The notes under the pieces: model-generated
Seen by the model: the letters and a program-made list of their open reading frames with translations, nothing else
What the model was told of the DNA's origin: nothing
Databases searched by the model: none
Program-made: the position numbers and the translations under genes
Assembly (NCBI GenBank): GCA_016186045.1
Contig: JACPMJ010000001.1
Span: forward strand, 37,232 to 78,887
Direction: 5' to 3'
Source of the DNA: Candidatus Uhrbacteria bacterium
GTDB taxonomy: Bacteria > Patescibacteriota > Patescibacteriia > JACQRZ01
Length of the DNA stretch: 41,656 nucleotides
Shown: one piece after another, positions 26,964 through 34,612 of the stretch
Numbering within the stretch: the stretch's first letter is position 1
Layout of the letters: every line of letters begins with the position of its first letter

Positions 26964-27830
26964 ATGGATTACCTTATTCATCTTGCAATTCTTTTTTCAA
27001 TCTATGCCATGCTTGGCATTACACTGAATGTTCTTGTGGGATATACCGGACTCCTCTCTGTTTCCCATGCGTCATTTTTTGGTATTGGCGCCTACGGAAC
27101 AGCTCTCCTCATGGTTGATGCCCACTGGAATTTTTTTCCCGCACTTATGCTTGCAAGTATTGTTGGTGGGATGATTGCGTACATGATTGGATGCGTGTTA
27201 AGCCGTTTTCGTGATGATTATTACGCGCTCGGATCGCTTGGTTTGAATGTGATTATTTTTTCATTTTTTCTCAATCTGCAAACTATCACGCGCGGCCCAC
27301 TCGGCATTCCGGGCATTGTCCGGCCAAACATTGGCTCGTTTCATTTTTCTGAAAACAGTATGTTTCTCGCGCTTGTTCTCTGCGCGCTGGCTCTCCTGTG
27401 GATGTTCTTTCATCATGTCACACGATCCTCCTTTGGCATGGTTTTGCGAGCCATACGGGAAGATGAAGACGCAATTCAGGTATTTGGATACCGTACGCAT
27501 TTTTTTAAACTCGCGATTTTTGTTTTAAGCGCTATGGGAGCAAGCATTGCCGGAGCATTTTTTGCGTCATATATTTCATACATTGATCCTTTTTCATTTA
27601 CCGTGAATGAGTCTGTGTTTTTACTCGCCCTTATTATCCTTGGCGGACTTGCAAGCCATACCGGATCAGTGCTTGGCGCTCTCATCTTTGTTCTTCTGCC
27701 GGAAGCATTGCGGTTTGTGGGATTTCCGCAGGAATATGCCGCCCAGATGCGGCAGCTTGTATATGGCGTCCTTCTCATCATACTTGTACTCTACCGCCCG
27801 CGAGGCATAGCAGGAACATATACGTTTTAG
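26964..27830 (+). CDS. livM: LivM-type ABC transporter permease
   Basis: A 288-residue second permease subunit. The hallmarks are LVGYTGLLSVSHASFFGIGAY near the N terminus, GSLGLNVIIFSFFLNLQTITRGPLGIPGI in the centre, and LRAIREDEDAIQVFGY for the cytoplasmic coupling loop. LIILGGLASHTGSVLGA and the closing YGVLLIILVLYRPRGI follow. ATG 26964 is used, 14 bases after livH. The frame is open upstream into livH, but those residues are not family-like. It pairs with LivH. Confidence 0.94.
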   Translation: MDYLIHLAILFSIYAMLGITLNVLVGYTGLLSVSHASFFGIGAYGTALLMVDAHWNFFPALMLASIVGGMIAYMIGCVLSRFRDDYYALGSLGLNVIIFSFFLNLQTITRGPLGIPGIVRPNIGSFHFSENSMFLALVLCALALLWMFFHHVTRSSFGMVLRAIREDEDAIQVFGYRTHFFKLAIFVLSAMGASIAGAFFASYISYIDPFSFTVNESVFLLALIILGGLASHTGSVLGALIFVLLPEALRFVGFPQEYAAQMRQLVYGVLLIILVLYRPRGIAGTYTF

Positions 27831-27845
27831 TAACCTTTCATAGAT

Positions 27846-28583
27846 ATGCGTCCATCGTGCACTCTCCAATCAGCAGTAAAAACATTCGGCGGCGTATGCG
27901 CGGTTGATAATGTGACGTTATCATTTCCCTTTGGTATGATCACAGGCATTATCGGACCGAATGGATCGGGGAAGAGCACGATCGTACATGGGATGAGCGG
28001 AGTCGTTCCCTTTGATTCAGGGATAGTGCATATCGGCGGCATCGCACTGCCAATATCTTCTCCTTATGACGCCTACCAGCGCGGGATATGCCGCACATTC
28101 CAAGAAGTACGGGTATTTGAGCATATGACTGTGAGAGAAAATCTTTTACTTATGCTCGCACAGCGGACTATAGGAGGTTCGCTGTGTGAACACACCCATA
28201 CGACTCTTACAAAAAAAGTGGATGATGCGCTCTCTCGCGTGGGATTGGATGGAAAACAACACGAATATGCGGAAAAACTTTCCTATGGCCAACGCAAGCT
28301 TTTGGAAATTGCGCGCATTCTTCTCTTGGACGCGAGCGCTGTCGTACTTTTTGATGAGCCATTTGCCGGATTGTTCAAGGTAAGTATTGAAAAAGTAAGG
28401 GAGATTATTTTGGAATTAAAAGATCAGGGAAAGGCGATTGTACTTATAGAGCATAATATGGAGCTTATTCGGGAGCTTTCCGATCATCTCGTGGTCATGG
28501 ATGGCGGGATCGTGCTTGCGCAAGGGATCCCACATGAAGTGCTTTCTTTGCCTCGTGTTATTGAGGCGTATATAGGGAAATAA
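27846..28583 (+). CDS. livG: LivG-type ABC transporter ATP-binding protein
   Basis: A 245-residue ABC ATPase. Walker A is GPNGSGKST, the Q-loop region is GICRTFQEVRVFEHMTVREN, and the signature is LSYGQRKLLEIAR. Walker B is AVVLFDEPFAGL, and the H-loop is VLIEHNMELI. The LivG-like spacing and the closing VIEAYIGK are typical. It energises the LivHM permease together with LivF. The start ATG 27846 lies 15 bases after livM and has no SD. Confidence 0.94.
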   Translation: MRPSCTLQSAVKTFGGVCAVDNVTLSFPFGMITGIIGPNGSGKSTIVHGMSGVVPFDSGIVHIGGIALPISSPYDAYQRGICRTFQEVRVFEHMTVRENLLLMLAQRTIGGSLCEHTHTTLTKKVDDALSRVGLDGKQHEYAEKLSYGQRKLLEIARILLLDASAVVLFDEPFAGLFKVSIEKVREIILELKDQGKAIVLIEHNMELIRELSDHLVVMDGGIVLAQGIPHEVLSLPRVIEAYIGK

Positions 28584-28585
28584 AT

Positions 28586-29299
28586 ATGCCAATTCTTGAA
28601 ATGCAAAAAGGCGATGTATGGTATGGCGGCGTGCATGCGCTTGATACGGTAGATGTGCGTATTGAGGCGCATGCCATCACTGCAATTATGGGGCCGAATG
28701 GCGCGGGAAAATCAACAGTTCTCAAAGGGCTTTTCGGTCTTATTCCCATGCGTTCCGGAGATATATTTTTTGAAGGAAAAAAAATAATACCCATACCGCA
28801 TGAGATGGCGCGCCGCGGCATGTCATGCGTTCCACAAGGAAGGAGGGTGTTTCGCTCACTGACCGTTGAAGAAAATATTTCCCTTGGCGCGCTCCATGTA
28901 TCGCCTTTGGAACGGCACAGTCGCATTGATGCGCTCTATGATATCTTTCCGGCGCTCAAACACAAGCGGAAAGATCAAGCAGGTACGTTGTCTGGCGGAC
29001 AGCAGCAGATGCTCGCCATATGCCGCGGACTTATCAGCCAGCCGCGCGTTCTTCTACTTGATGAGCCAACCCTTGGACTTACCCCAAAATTTGTGAGCGA
29101 GATATTCGCCTGCATACAGGACATCCGGCTAAAATTCGAGACAACAATCGTGATTGTGGAGCATAATCTGAAGACGCTTTTTTCAATCGCTGATTATGCG
29201 TATGTGCTTGAAAAAGGCAGAGTCTATGCGCAGGGAAAGCCGGACGAGCTTTTGCATACATCGGTACTGCAAAAAGTATTTCTTGCCATCCATGAATAG
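28586..29299 (+). CDS. livF: LivF-type ABC transporter ATP-binding protein
   Basis: A 237-residue ABC ATPase. Walker A is GPNGAGKST, and the LivF-typical CVPQGRRVFRSLTVEEN block follows. The signature is LSGGQQQMLAICR, Walker B is VLLLDEPTLGL, and the H-loop is IVEHNLKTL. It begins two bases after the livG stop, so the two are translationally linked. It is the last gene of livKHMGF and is followed by a strong palindromic terminator. Confidence 0.94.
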   Translation: MPILEMQKGDVWYGGVHALDTVDVRIEAHAITAIMGPNGAGKSTVLKGLFGLIPMRSGDIFFEGKKIIPIPHEMARRGMSCVPQGRRVFRSLTVEENISLGALHVSPLERHSRIDALYDIFPALKHKRKDQAGTLSGGQQQMLAICRGLISQPRVLLLDEPTLGLTPKFVSEIFACIQDIRLKFETTIVIVEHNLKTLFSIADYAYVLEKGRVYAQGKPDELLHTSVLQKVFLAIHE

Positions 29300-29321
29300 A
29301 TCCATGTAAAAAAGACAACAA

Positions 29322-29344
29322 AAAAAACAGCAGTGCTGTTTTTT
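29322..29344. terminator. Bidirectional terminator between livF and tRNA-Arg
   Basis: AAAAAACAG (29322-29330), loop CAGTG, CTGTTTTTT (29336-29344). The symmetrical A/T flanks give a U-run in both directions, so it can end livF (+) and tRNA-Arg (-). Confidence 0.9.
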
Positions 29345-29354
29345 AAATTTTTCT

Positions 29355-29426
29355 TGCCCCCGTGAGGAATCGGACCTCAATTTTAAGCTTAGAAGGCTCA
29401 CGTTCTATCCATTGAACTACAGGGGC
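29355..29426 (-). tRNA. tRNA-Arg (UCU anticodon), CCA not encoded
   Basis: Read on the minus strand. Acceptor GCCCCTG pairs with CGGGGGC (one T-G). The D stem is GTTC/GAAC. The anticodon stem is TGAGC/GCTTA with loop CTTCTAA, giving anticodon TCT for AGA/AGG codons. The T stem is TGAGG/CCTCA with loop TCCGATT. The discriminator A is followed by AGAAA, so CCA must be added after transcription, unlike the other two tRNAs in this window. Confidence 0.95.
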
Positions 29427-29454
29427 ACTGGCCATAATAACACATATGAGATTG

Positions 29455-29484
29455 TCCGGCGGAGCCGGATCCGCCTTTGGCGGA
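29455..29484. repeat. Twin adjacent 15-base triloop hairpins (REP-like)
   Basis: TCCGGC-GGA-GCCGGA (29455-29469) is followed without a gap by TCCGCC-TTT-GGCGGA (29470-29484). Each has a perfect 6-bp stem and a 3-base loop. The 105-bp gap between tRNA-Arg and the recombinase gene also has AATAACA-type inverted flanks. It resembles paired REP elements. Confidence 0.8.
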
Positions 29485-29530
29485 AACTACAAGGGCATAT
29501 GAGGTATGTTATTGGAATTTTTTAAAAAAA

Positions 29531-30454
29531 TCAAGGGTGTGTATGGATATCACGCAATTGTCGGTTTGTGATGCGCGCATAGATTTGCGTTGTCGTAATA
29601 CTCGCATGTCCAAGGAGCGATTGTACCGATCTCATATCCGTTCCTTTTGTAAGGAGGTCTGTGGCAAATGAGTGGCGCATGACGTGTGGTGTCACCTTTT
29701 TTGTGAGACCTGCAATGCGGGCATATCGCCGGACAAGGCGCTGGATACTGCGCGGTGTGAGATGATGTTCTCCTTCATCCTGTTTTGACTGTTTTGCGTT
29801 AAATGCGCGATCATGACGAATAAAGAGCGGATTGAGGGAGTCTTTCCGCGCGTCAAGATATGTACGAAGACACTCCTTTCCGCGCGGAGAAAGAAACACA
29901 ACGCGGTATTTTTTGCCCGTACCCTTGACTGTGAATTCGTCTTTTGAAAGATTGACAGAGCCGCGGCACAGGCCGGCAAGTTCAGATACGCGAAGCCCGG
30001 TGCTAAATAGCATTTCCAAAATTGCCTGATCCCGTTTTTGTATGATGTTCGGCTCCTGTGTGCGGGATGGCGCGGTAAGAAAACGATTCAGGTCATCGCC
30101 TTCAAGAAACGCTACAGTGCGCTGGGGTATTTTTGCGAGCTCTATCTTTTTTGGCGCGAGTGTTTTAATATCTCGCTTTGCGAGATATTTCAAAAATGAT
30201 CGGATCGCAATGGTATGATAGTTTTGCGTATTTTTCTTGAGGGGCTTTTCTTTGTGAAGGCGATTGAGCCAGAGCCGATATGCACGCATACCATCGAGTG
30301 TGAGTTGTTCTGGTTTTGTGATGTTTTGTATTTTTGTCCAATCAAGAAATCGCCTCAAATAACATGCATAATTTTCCACTGTTTTCCCGGAGCGGTTTTT
30401 TTCACTCTCAATATATTCAAGGAATTGGTGAACAAGATTTTTAAGTACAAGCAT
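29531..30454 (-). CDS. xerC: Tyrosine recombinase, XerC/XerD type
   Basis: A 307-residue site-specific recombinase. An N-terminal SAM-like core-binding domain (about 1-95) has SGKTVENYACYLRRFLDW. The C-terminal catalytic domain carries all expected residues: R155 in STGLRVSEL, K177, H257 and R260 in HVMRHSFAT, H283 in LLGHASITTTQ, and nucleophile Y292 in IYARI. Length and layout fit chromosomal Xer proteins that resolve chromosome dimers at dif. Whether it is XerC, XerD or a single XerH-like enzyme cannot be decided; the symbol is provisional. It lies 104 bases from tRNA-Arg. ATG 30454 lacks an SD. Confidence 0.9.
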   Translation of the reverse strand: MLVLKNLVHQFLEYIESEKNRSGKTVENYACYLRRFLDWTKIQNITKPEQLTLDGMRAYRLWLNRLHKEKPLKKNTQNYHTIAIRSFLKYLAKRDIKTLAPKKIELAKIPQRTVAFLEGDDLNRFLTAPSRTQEPNIIQKRDQAILEMLFSTGLRVSELAGLCRGSVNLSKDEFTVKGTGKKYRVVFLSPRGKECLRTYLDARKDSLNPLFIRHDRAFNAKQSKQDEGEHHLTPRSIQRLVRRYARIAGLTKKVTPHVMRHSFATDLLTKGTDMRSVQSLLGHASITTTQIYARITNRQLRDIHTHP

Positions 30455-30510
30455 AAAAAGTGAATATGTGGTATATATAATCTATTGTACGACTCTTTTC
30501 TTTGAAACGC

Positions 30511-30537
30511 AAAAAAAGAGAATGCGCGTGCATTCTC
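30511..30537 (-). terminator. Terminator of the 30548-30997 orphan gene
   Basis: On the minus strand, GAGAATGC (30537-30530), loop ACGC, GCATTCTC (30525-30518), then TTTTTTT (30517-30511). A perfect 8-bp stem and 7-U tail, 10 bases past the stop codon. Confidence 0.92.
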
Positions 30538-30547
30538 TGATACCCAA

Positions 30548-30997
30548 TTATGTTGAAAGTTTCATGAGCTCTGAGTAGGAGCGGAGCATTCCATCGTCAG
30601 CAATCAAAAACAATTTGAATGCATCCCAGATCTCCTGATTTTCAATAGATTTGAACGTGGGAAGCCCCTCAACGGCATCTTTTGCCGTTGGTACTCCATT
30701 GATCTCTATGATTTTCCAGAGGTAGGTCTTAGTGAAGACGCTTTCTCCCTCCCGGTTTTTGCAGACATCTGCAATCGTTACAAGAAAGCGTTCTTCATAG
30801 GGAAACTCTGGTATGAGAGCGATGTCCGCGTACGTCTTGTACTGTACTGTGAGGATGATTCCTTTCATGTCACGAACATGTCCTAGCGCACATGAAAATG
30901 AGATTTTGTCCGGATAGATGTTGAATGCATTGCCGGTATAGTGGATGCGCTGTACGCATGATATCCATGGAGTAGTTTTCTGAGGACGTGATTCCAT
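30548..30997 (-). CDS. Orphan 149-residue protein of unknown function
   Basis: A soluble protein of 149 residues that I do not recognise. It begins MESRPQKTTPWISCVQRIHY and has no signal peptide or membrane segment. The composition is mixed alpha/beta with aromatic-rich stretches (IALIPEFPYEERFLVTIADV, TKTYLWKIIEINGV). The start at ATG 30997 is fixed by a very strong SD (AAAGGAGGAG at 31010-31001, about 5 bases spacing); the preceding in-frame TTG is too close. The gene has its own consensus promoter and terminator, making it an isolated one-gene unit between xer and rmlC. That gene grammar is unlike most neighbours and suggests separate acquisition; no function is assigned. Confidence 0.8.
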   Translation of the reverse strand: MESRPQKTTPWISCVQRIHYTGNAFNIYPDKISFSCALGHVRDMKGIILTVQYKTYADIALIPEFPYEERFLVTIADVCKNREGESVFTKTYLWKIIEINGVPTAKDAVEGLPTFKSIENQEIWDAFKLFLIADDGMLRSYSELMKLST

Positions 30998-31038
30998 CAA
31001 CTCCTCCTTTGAGAGGTATGCGTGTGGGTATGCAAGAA

Positions 31039-31067
31039 ACTATATACTATTGCAGAAGATGTGTCAA
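31039..31067 (-). promoter_or_regulatory. Consensus sigma-70 promoter of the 30548-30997 gene
   Basis: On the minus strand, TTGACA (31067-31062), exactly 17 bp, TATAGT (31044-31039; 5 of 6). The leader is about 35 bases and ends with the SD AAAGGAGG. It overlaps the upstream region of divergent rmlC. Confidence 0.88.
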
Positions 31068-31091
31068 TTATGTATGGTGATAGAGTGATAT

Positions 31092-31667
31092 ATGATTACA
31101 GAAATGTATCTTAGAGGAGTTTTTTTGATAGAGCCCAAGGTGTTTGGAGACACGCGTGGGTATTTTTTTGAATCGTATAATAAAAAAGAGATGAACGAGG
31201 CTGTGGGGCGATGCAATGAATTTGTCCAGGACAACAGATCGTATTCCATGTTCGGGACGTTGCGCGGATTACATTTTCAAAAGCCGCCACATGCGCAGGC
31301 GAAAATCGTCACAGTATTAAAGGGACGCGTATTGGATGTCGCAGTGGATATTCGAAAAGGTTCGCCGACGTTTGGGAAACATATTGCCGTTGAGCTCACG
31401 GAAGAAAATAAGCTCCAGATATATATTCCCCGCGGTTTTGCGCATGGATTTGTCGTGCTCAGCGAGTCAGCGGAATTTTTTTATAAGTGTGATAATGGGT
31501 ATGAGCCTGCGTCTGAAGAAGGAATAGCATATAACGATTCCATACTTGGGATTGATTGGGGAATTCCACATGATCAGCTTGTTATTTCTGAAAAAGACAA
31601 AAGATGGAGATCATTAGGAGAATTAGATGCCCCTTTTTATTATGAAGAGCAGATGTATGGAACATAA
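31092..31667 (+). CDS. rmlC: dTDP-4-dehydrorhamnose 3,5-epimerase
   Basis: A 191-residue cupin epimerase of dTDP-L-rhamnose synthesis. The conserved parts are IEPKVFGDTRGYFFESYN, TLRGLHFQKPPHAQAK (catalytic His61, Lys71), VLDVAVDIRKGSPTFG, and IYIPRGFAHGFVVLSE. The tyrosine at about 131 (FFYKCDNGY) is the usual general acid. Length is normal. It overlaps the start of rmlD. RmlA and RmlB, needed for the first two steps, are not in the window. The product rhamnose would go into cell-surface polysaccharide. No SD. Confidence 0.95.
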   Translation: MITEMYLRGVFLIEPKVFGDTRGYFFESYNKKEMNEAVGRCNEFVQDNRSYSMFGTLRGLHFQKPPHAQAKIVTVLKGRVLDVAVDIRKGSPTFGKHIAVELTEENKLQIYIPRGFAHGFVVLSESAEFFYKCDNGYEPASEEGIAYNDSILGIDWGIPHDQLVISEKDKRWRSLGELDAPFYYEEQMYGT

Positions 31668-32580
31668 AAAAATAATTCTTGTGACAGGTGCAAACGGACA
31701 GCTTGGGTCTGAACTGCAAGAAATTTCAAAAAGAAATACATCATACACGTTTCTCTTTTCAGAAGTTTTTTGTTCAAAGAATTTCTGTGATTACAGCATA
31801 CTTGATATCACGGATGAAAATGCTGTTCAAAGTTTTTTTCAAGATCATGTGATTGATATATGCATAAACACAGCTGCGTATACCGCGGTGGATGCGGCCG
31901 AGACACATGAAGAGGTTGCGCGAAAGGTAAATGTGAACGGCGGTGAAAATTTGGCGCGTGCATGTAAAAAACACGGCGCATTATTCGTGCATATGTCGAC
32001 TGACTTTGTTTTTGACGGGCTTCAAAGTGTGCCATATACGGAAGAAGATATCCCGCGTCCACTCAATATGTACGCGCAGACGAAATATGAGAGTGAGCAG
32101 TGCGCGCTTAAGGAATGTGAGCAGACGATTATTCTTCGCACCGCGTGGCTGTATTCCCATTTTGGAAAAAACTTTGTCAAAACGATTTTGGAAAAAGGGA
32201 AGGAGCAGGGAAAACTTTCTGTGGTTACGGATCAAATAGGTACGCCCACCTATGCGGCAGACCTTGCGGAAGCGCTTCTACGGATCATTTCAGTATATGA
32301 TGCGGCTGATCAGGAAGAAAAAAAAACGTTTTATGGGGTCTATCATTATACAAATGAGGGTGTGGCAAGCTGGTATGATTTCGCACAGGCGATCATTGAA
32401 TATAGCGATATTGCGTGCGAAATTACACCTGTCAGTTCAGTGGAGTATCTGTTGCCAGCCCGCAGACCCGCCTTTAGCGTACTCAATAAAAAGAAAATAC
32501 GGGATCGATTTGGAATCGTTGTTCCTCATTGGCGTGAGAGCTTAAAGAAATGTATACTGAAGATGAATGCGTCTTCATAA
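31657..32580 (+). CDS. rmlD: dTDP-4-dehydrorhamnose reductase
   Basis: A 307-residue short-chain dehydrogenase that performs the last step to dTDP-L-rhamnose. The nucleotide-binding loop is ILVTGANGQLGSEL at the N terminus. INTAAYTAVDAAETHEE, the serine/threonine HMSTDFVFDG and the YxxxK motif in YAQTKYESE are all present. It closes with RPAFSVLNKKKI. ATG 31657 is chosen because the family starts a few residues before the GxxGxxG loop; it overlaps the rmlC stop by 11 bases. Upstream ATGs at 31627 and 31642 are possible. It is followed 9 bases later by the coiled-coil protein gene. Confidence 0.95.
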   Translation: MEHKKIILVTGANGQLGSELQEISKRNTSYTFLFSEVFCSKNFCDYSILDITDENAVQSFFQDHVIDICINTAAYTAVDAAETHEEVARKVNVNGGENLARACKKHGALFVHMSTDFVFDGLQSVPYTEEDIPRPLNMYAQTKYESEQCALKECEQTIILRTAWLYSHFGKNFVKTILEKGKEQGKLSVVTDQIGTPTYAADLAEALLRIISVYDAADQEEKKTFYGVYHYTNEGVASWYDFAQAIIEYSDIACEITPVSSVEYLLPARRPAFSVLNKKKIRDRFGIVVPHWRESLKKCILKMNASS

Positions 32581-32589
32581 AAGAGAAAT

Positions 32590-34413
32590 ATGAGAAAAAA
32601 ATCACCAGAAAATTTTTCCATCACAGATGGACAGCAAGAGCGGAAACAGATGCCAGAGAAAAAAAAGAACTCGGAAACAGAAAAACAGAGAGAGCAAAAA
32701 GAACGCCCAACAAAAATTGAGGGGCGTATTTCCCAGTACATTAAAAATTTGGAAGAGCGGGAAGATACGGTAGAGAAATTTTTGGATGCGAAAAAAAACG
32801 CGCACCATACCGTGGATGTTGCGCAGGCGCGGAATCAAGTTCCTGATCGTGAACACGAAAAACGGAAAAAGAAAGACTATCAGTCATATGAAAAAGAGTT
32901 TGAAAAGAGGAAGACAGACAGTGACGCGCAGATTGAACAGCTAAAAAAAGAAGAGCAGACATTATCTCGACTATATAAAGAGGGGCCAAAGGACGCGCGA
33001 GAAGCGCTTGCGGTAAAACGTAATCGTGAAGGTGGTGCTTTGCCTGCCGGGGTGCTGGGAAAACTTGGAGATCGGCTTATGCTTGCATTTCAAGGACATG
33101 CCATACAAAAGGAGGCACAGGCGCTCTTGCAAAAAGAAAAAAAAGACATGAGAGATACAGAGACACCGGATACACTACTGGATATCCGAGATAAGATACA
33201 AAATCTTCAAAAAGAAAAAGAAGGAATTTCTCGTTCTGAAAGCTATAAAGATGAGGTTGAAAAGAACCGAAAAGAAGAAAAAGATTTTTTTCTTAAACAT
33301 ACAGAAGAACAATTTCCGAAACTCGCTTTATTTTTAAAAATGGACAAAGATGCTATTAGTCAAAAACTGCAGGATCCTTCTCTAAAAGACAATGATCTTT
33401 TTTCACTCATGGAAGATATTGGCGATGCGCGCGCGGAGCTTACTAAACGGCATCAGGCGACAGATAAGGCGTTAGAGCGAACACGATATGGATATCTTTT
33501 GGCGCAGGAGGGAAAAGACTCTCCCAAAGCAGATGATGCTTTTGGTAAAAAAATTGGAGCAGTGGCAGAGGCGATAGAAGAGACGTTTAAAAATCGCATG
33601 TTCCACTCTCGTTCCAAGGCGCTTGATAATACCGACCTACGATATCTGACCGATAATGATATTAAAAAAATAGCAACGGCTGAGGCGAACATTTCCAAAA
33701 GTGATAAGCAATTTGCTCAAGAACAAAAAAAAATAGTAGAAGAACTTATTGAAGATAGGGAAAAAGCCCACGCAGAGGCCGAGCGCGCACAGCATGAGGT
33801 CGTTTTCCATACGTCTCGGCAAGATAATTTTTTGAAGATTCTTGAGGATCAGCTTTATTCAATGCGCGCGCTCCGGGCGACACATCCGGAAAAAGCCTCT
33901 GGCGCGCAATCTACATCTCATGATGACAAATATATTTTTTTCCAGCCGGATGTTCCGGCGAGCGGGTATGGAGCTGGTGGCGAGAAAGGATCCGCGATTT
34001 GCGGATTTGCGACGGTTGAGGGTTTTCTTATGAAGTCTGCGCTGACTACGGATACCGGAGCAAATCCCGGAAGGCCTGAAGTCGCGGTTCTTGGAGTTGA
34101 CGGAGCCGCTACCGTCATGGAACCAAGTGGCTTTGTCGCCTATATGCCTGAAAGCGTATGGAAAAAGGCACGGCCGATTATCGCCGAAAAATACAGAGAT
34201 GCCGCTCCTCCTGAAATAGTTGTGTATCAGGACGCGCTTTTACAAGACAGGTCAGAAGAAGGAGTTAGTAAGGCGACAGAAGAAATTGCGCGTCTTGTCA
34301 AAGAACGAGTGCAAGAGATTCAAAAAAGAGGCGGATATCCCGTGGAATCTGGCGGTATTCGAACAACGCCGGACGGGTATCAGTATTATGAGGAAGATTC
34401 CAATGCATGGTAA
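32590..34413 (+). CDS. Large charged coiled-coil protein of unknown function
   Basis: A 607-residue protein that I do not recognise. The first about 450 residues are extremely rich in Lys, Glu, Gln, Asp and Arg and should form long coiled coils (for example KEEQTLSRLYKEGPKDAREA, EQKKIVEELIEDREKAHAEA). The last about 150 residues look globular, with Gly/Ala-rich strands: DKYIFFQPDVPASGYGAGGE, ICGFATVEGFLMKSAL, and VAVLGVDGAATVMEPSGFVA. A tail of PVESGGIRTTPDGYQYYEED follows. No signal peptide or membrane span. It lies 9 bases after rmlD in the same direction. The layout is that of a cytoplasmic scaffold or filament-like protein with a C-terminal domain; this is inference. Confidence 0.75.
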   Translation: MRKKSPENFSITDGQQERKQMPEKKKNSETEKQREQKERPTKIEGRISQYIKNLEEREDTVEKFLDAKKNAHHTVDVAQARNQVPDREHEKRKKKDYQSYEKEFEKRKTDSDAQIEQLKKEEQTLSRLYKEGPKDAREALAVKRNREGGALPAGVLGKLGDRLMLAFQGHAIQKEAQALLQKEKKDMRDTETPDTLLDIRDKIQNLQKEKEGISRSESYKDEVEKNRKEEKDFFLKHTEEQFPKLALFLKMDKDAISQKLQDPSLKDNDLFSLMEDIGDARAELTKRHQATDKALERTRYGYLLAQEGKDSPKADDAFGKKIGAVAEAIEETFKNRMFHSRSKALDNTDLRYLTDNDIKKIATAEANISKSDKQFAQEQKKIVEELIEDREKAHAEAERAQHEVVFHTSRQDNFLKILEDQLYSMRALRATHPEKASGAQSTSHDDKYIFFQPDVPASGYGAGGEKGSAICGFATVEGFLMKSALTTDTGANPGRPEVAVLGVDGAATVMEPSGFVAYMPESVWKKARPIIAEKYRDAAPPEIVVYQDALLQDRSEEGVSKATEEIARLVKERVQEIQKRGGYPVESGGIRTTPDGYQYYEEDSNAW

Positions 34414-34510
34414 AAAAGCGATCTTCTTTTTTTCTATGCAATGAGATATTGAGTTGCCATACTATGGACAACGGGGTCGGTAAAAAGAGGCACGGGTTAA
34501 TATCAGCGGC

Positions 34511-34539
34511 TTGACAAGAAAATGATGATAAGATAGGGT
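34511..34539 (+). promoter_or_regulatory. Candidate promoter upstream of typA
   Basis: A perfect TTGACA at 34511-34516, 17-bp spacer, weak -10 TAGGGT at 34534-34539. The predicted start is near 34546. The rest of the 199-bp gap (34414-34510) shows no other feature. Confidence 0.45.
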
Positions 34540-34571
34540 ATGGTAGGAAGGTGCAGAGCCATTATTTATTC

Positions 34572-34612
34572 AGCCTCGCTTTCAGTATGATTGCGCGAGG
34601 CTTATTATTTTT
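34572..34612 (+). terminator. Terminator-like hairpin abutting the typA start codon
   Basis: AGCCTCGC (34572-34579), 15-base loop, GCGAGGCT (34595-34602), then TATTATTTTT up to base 34612, directly before the typA ATG at 34613. It could be a terminator for the upstream gene, an attenuator of typA, or the end of a roughly 65-base small RNA from the promoter at 34511. Confidence 0.65.

Noticed and set aside
29531-30454. Phage or integron integrase marking a prophage
   Set aside because: The protein has Xer-like size and motifs, and there are no phage genes, toxin cassettes or attC-like arrays around it.
29430-30510. A dif site near xer
   Set aside because: No 28-bp sequence with recognisable XerC and XerD arms (TTATGTTAAAT-like) was found in the flanks by eye.
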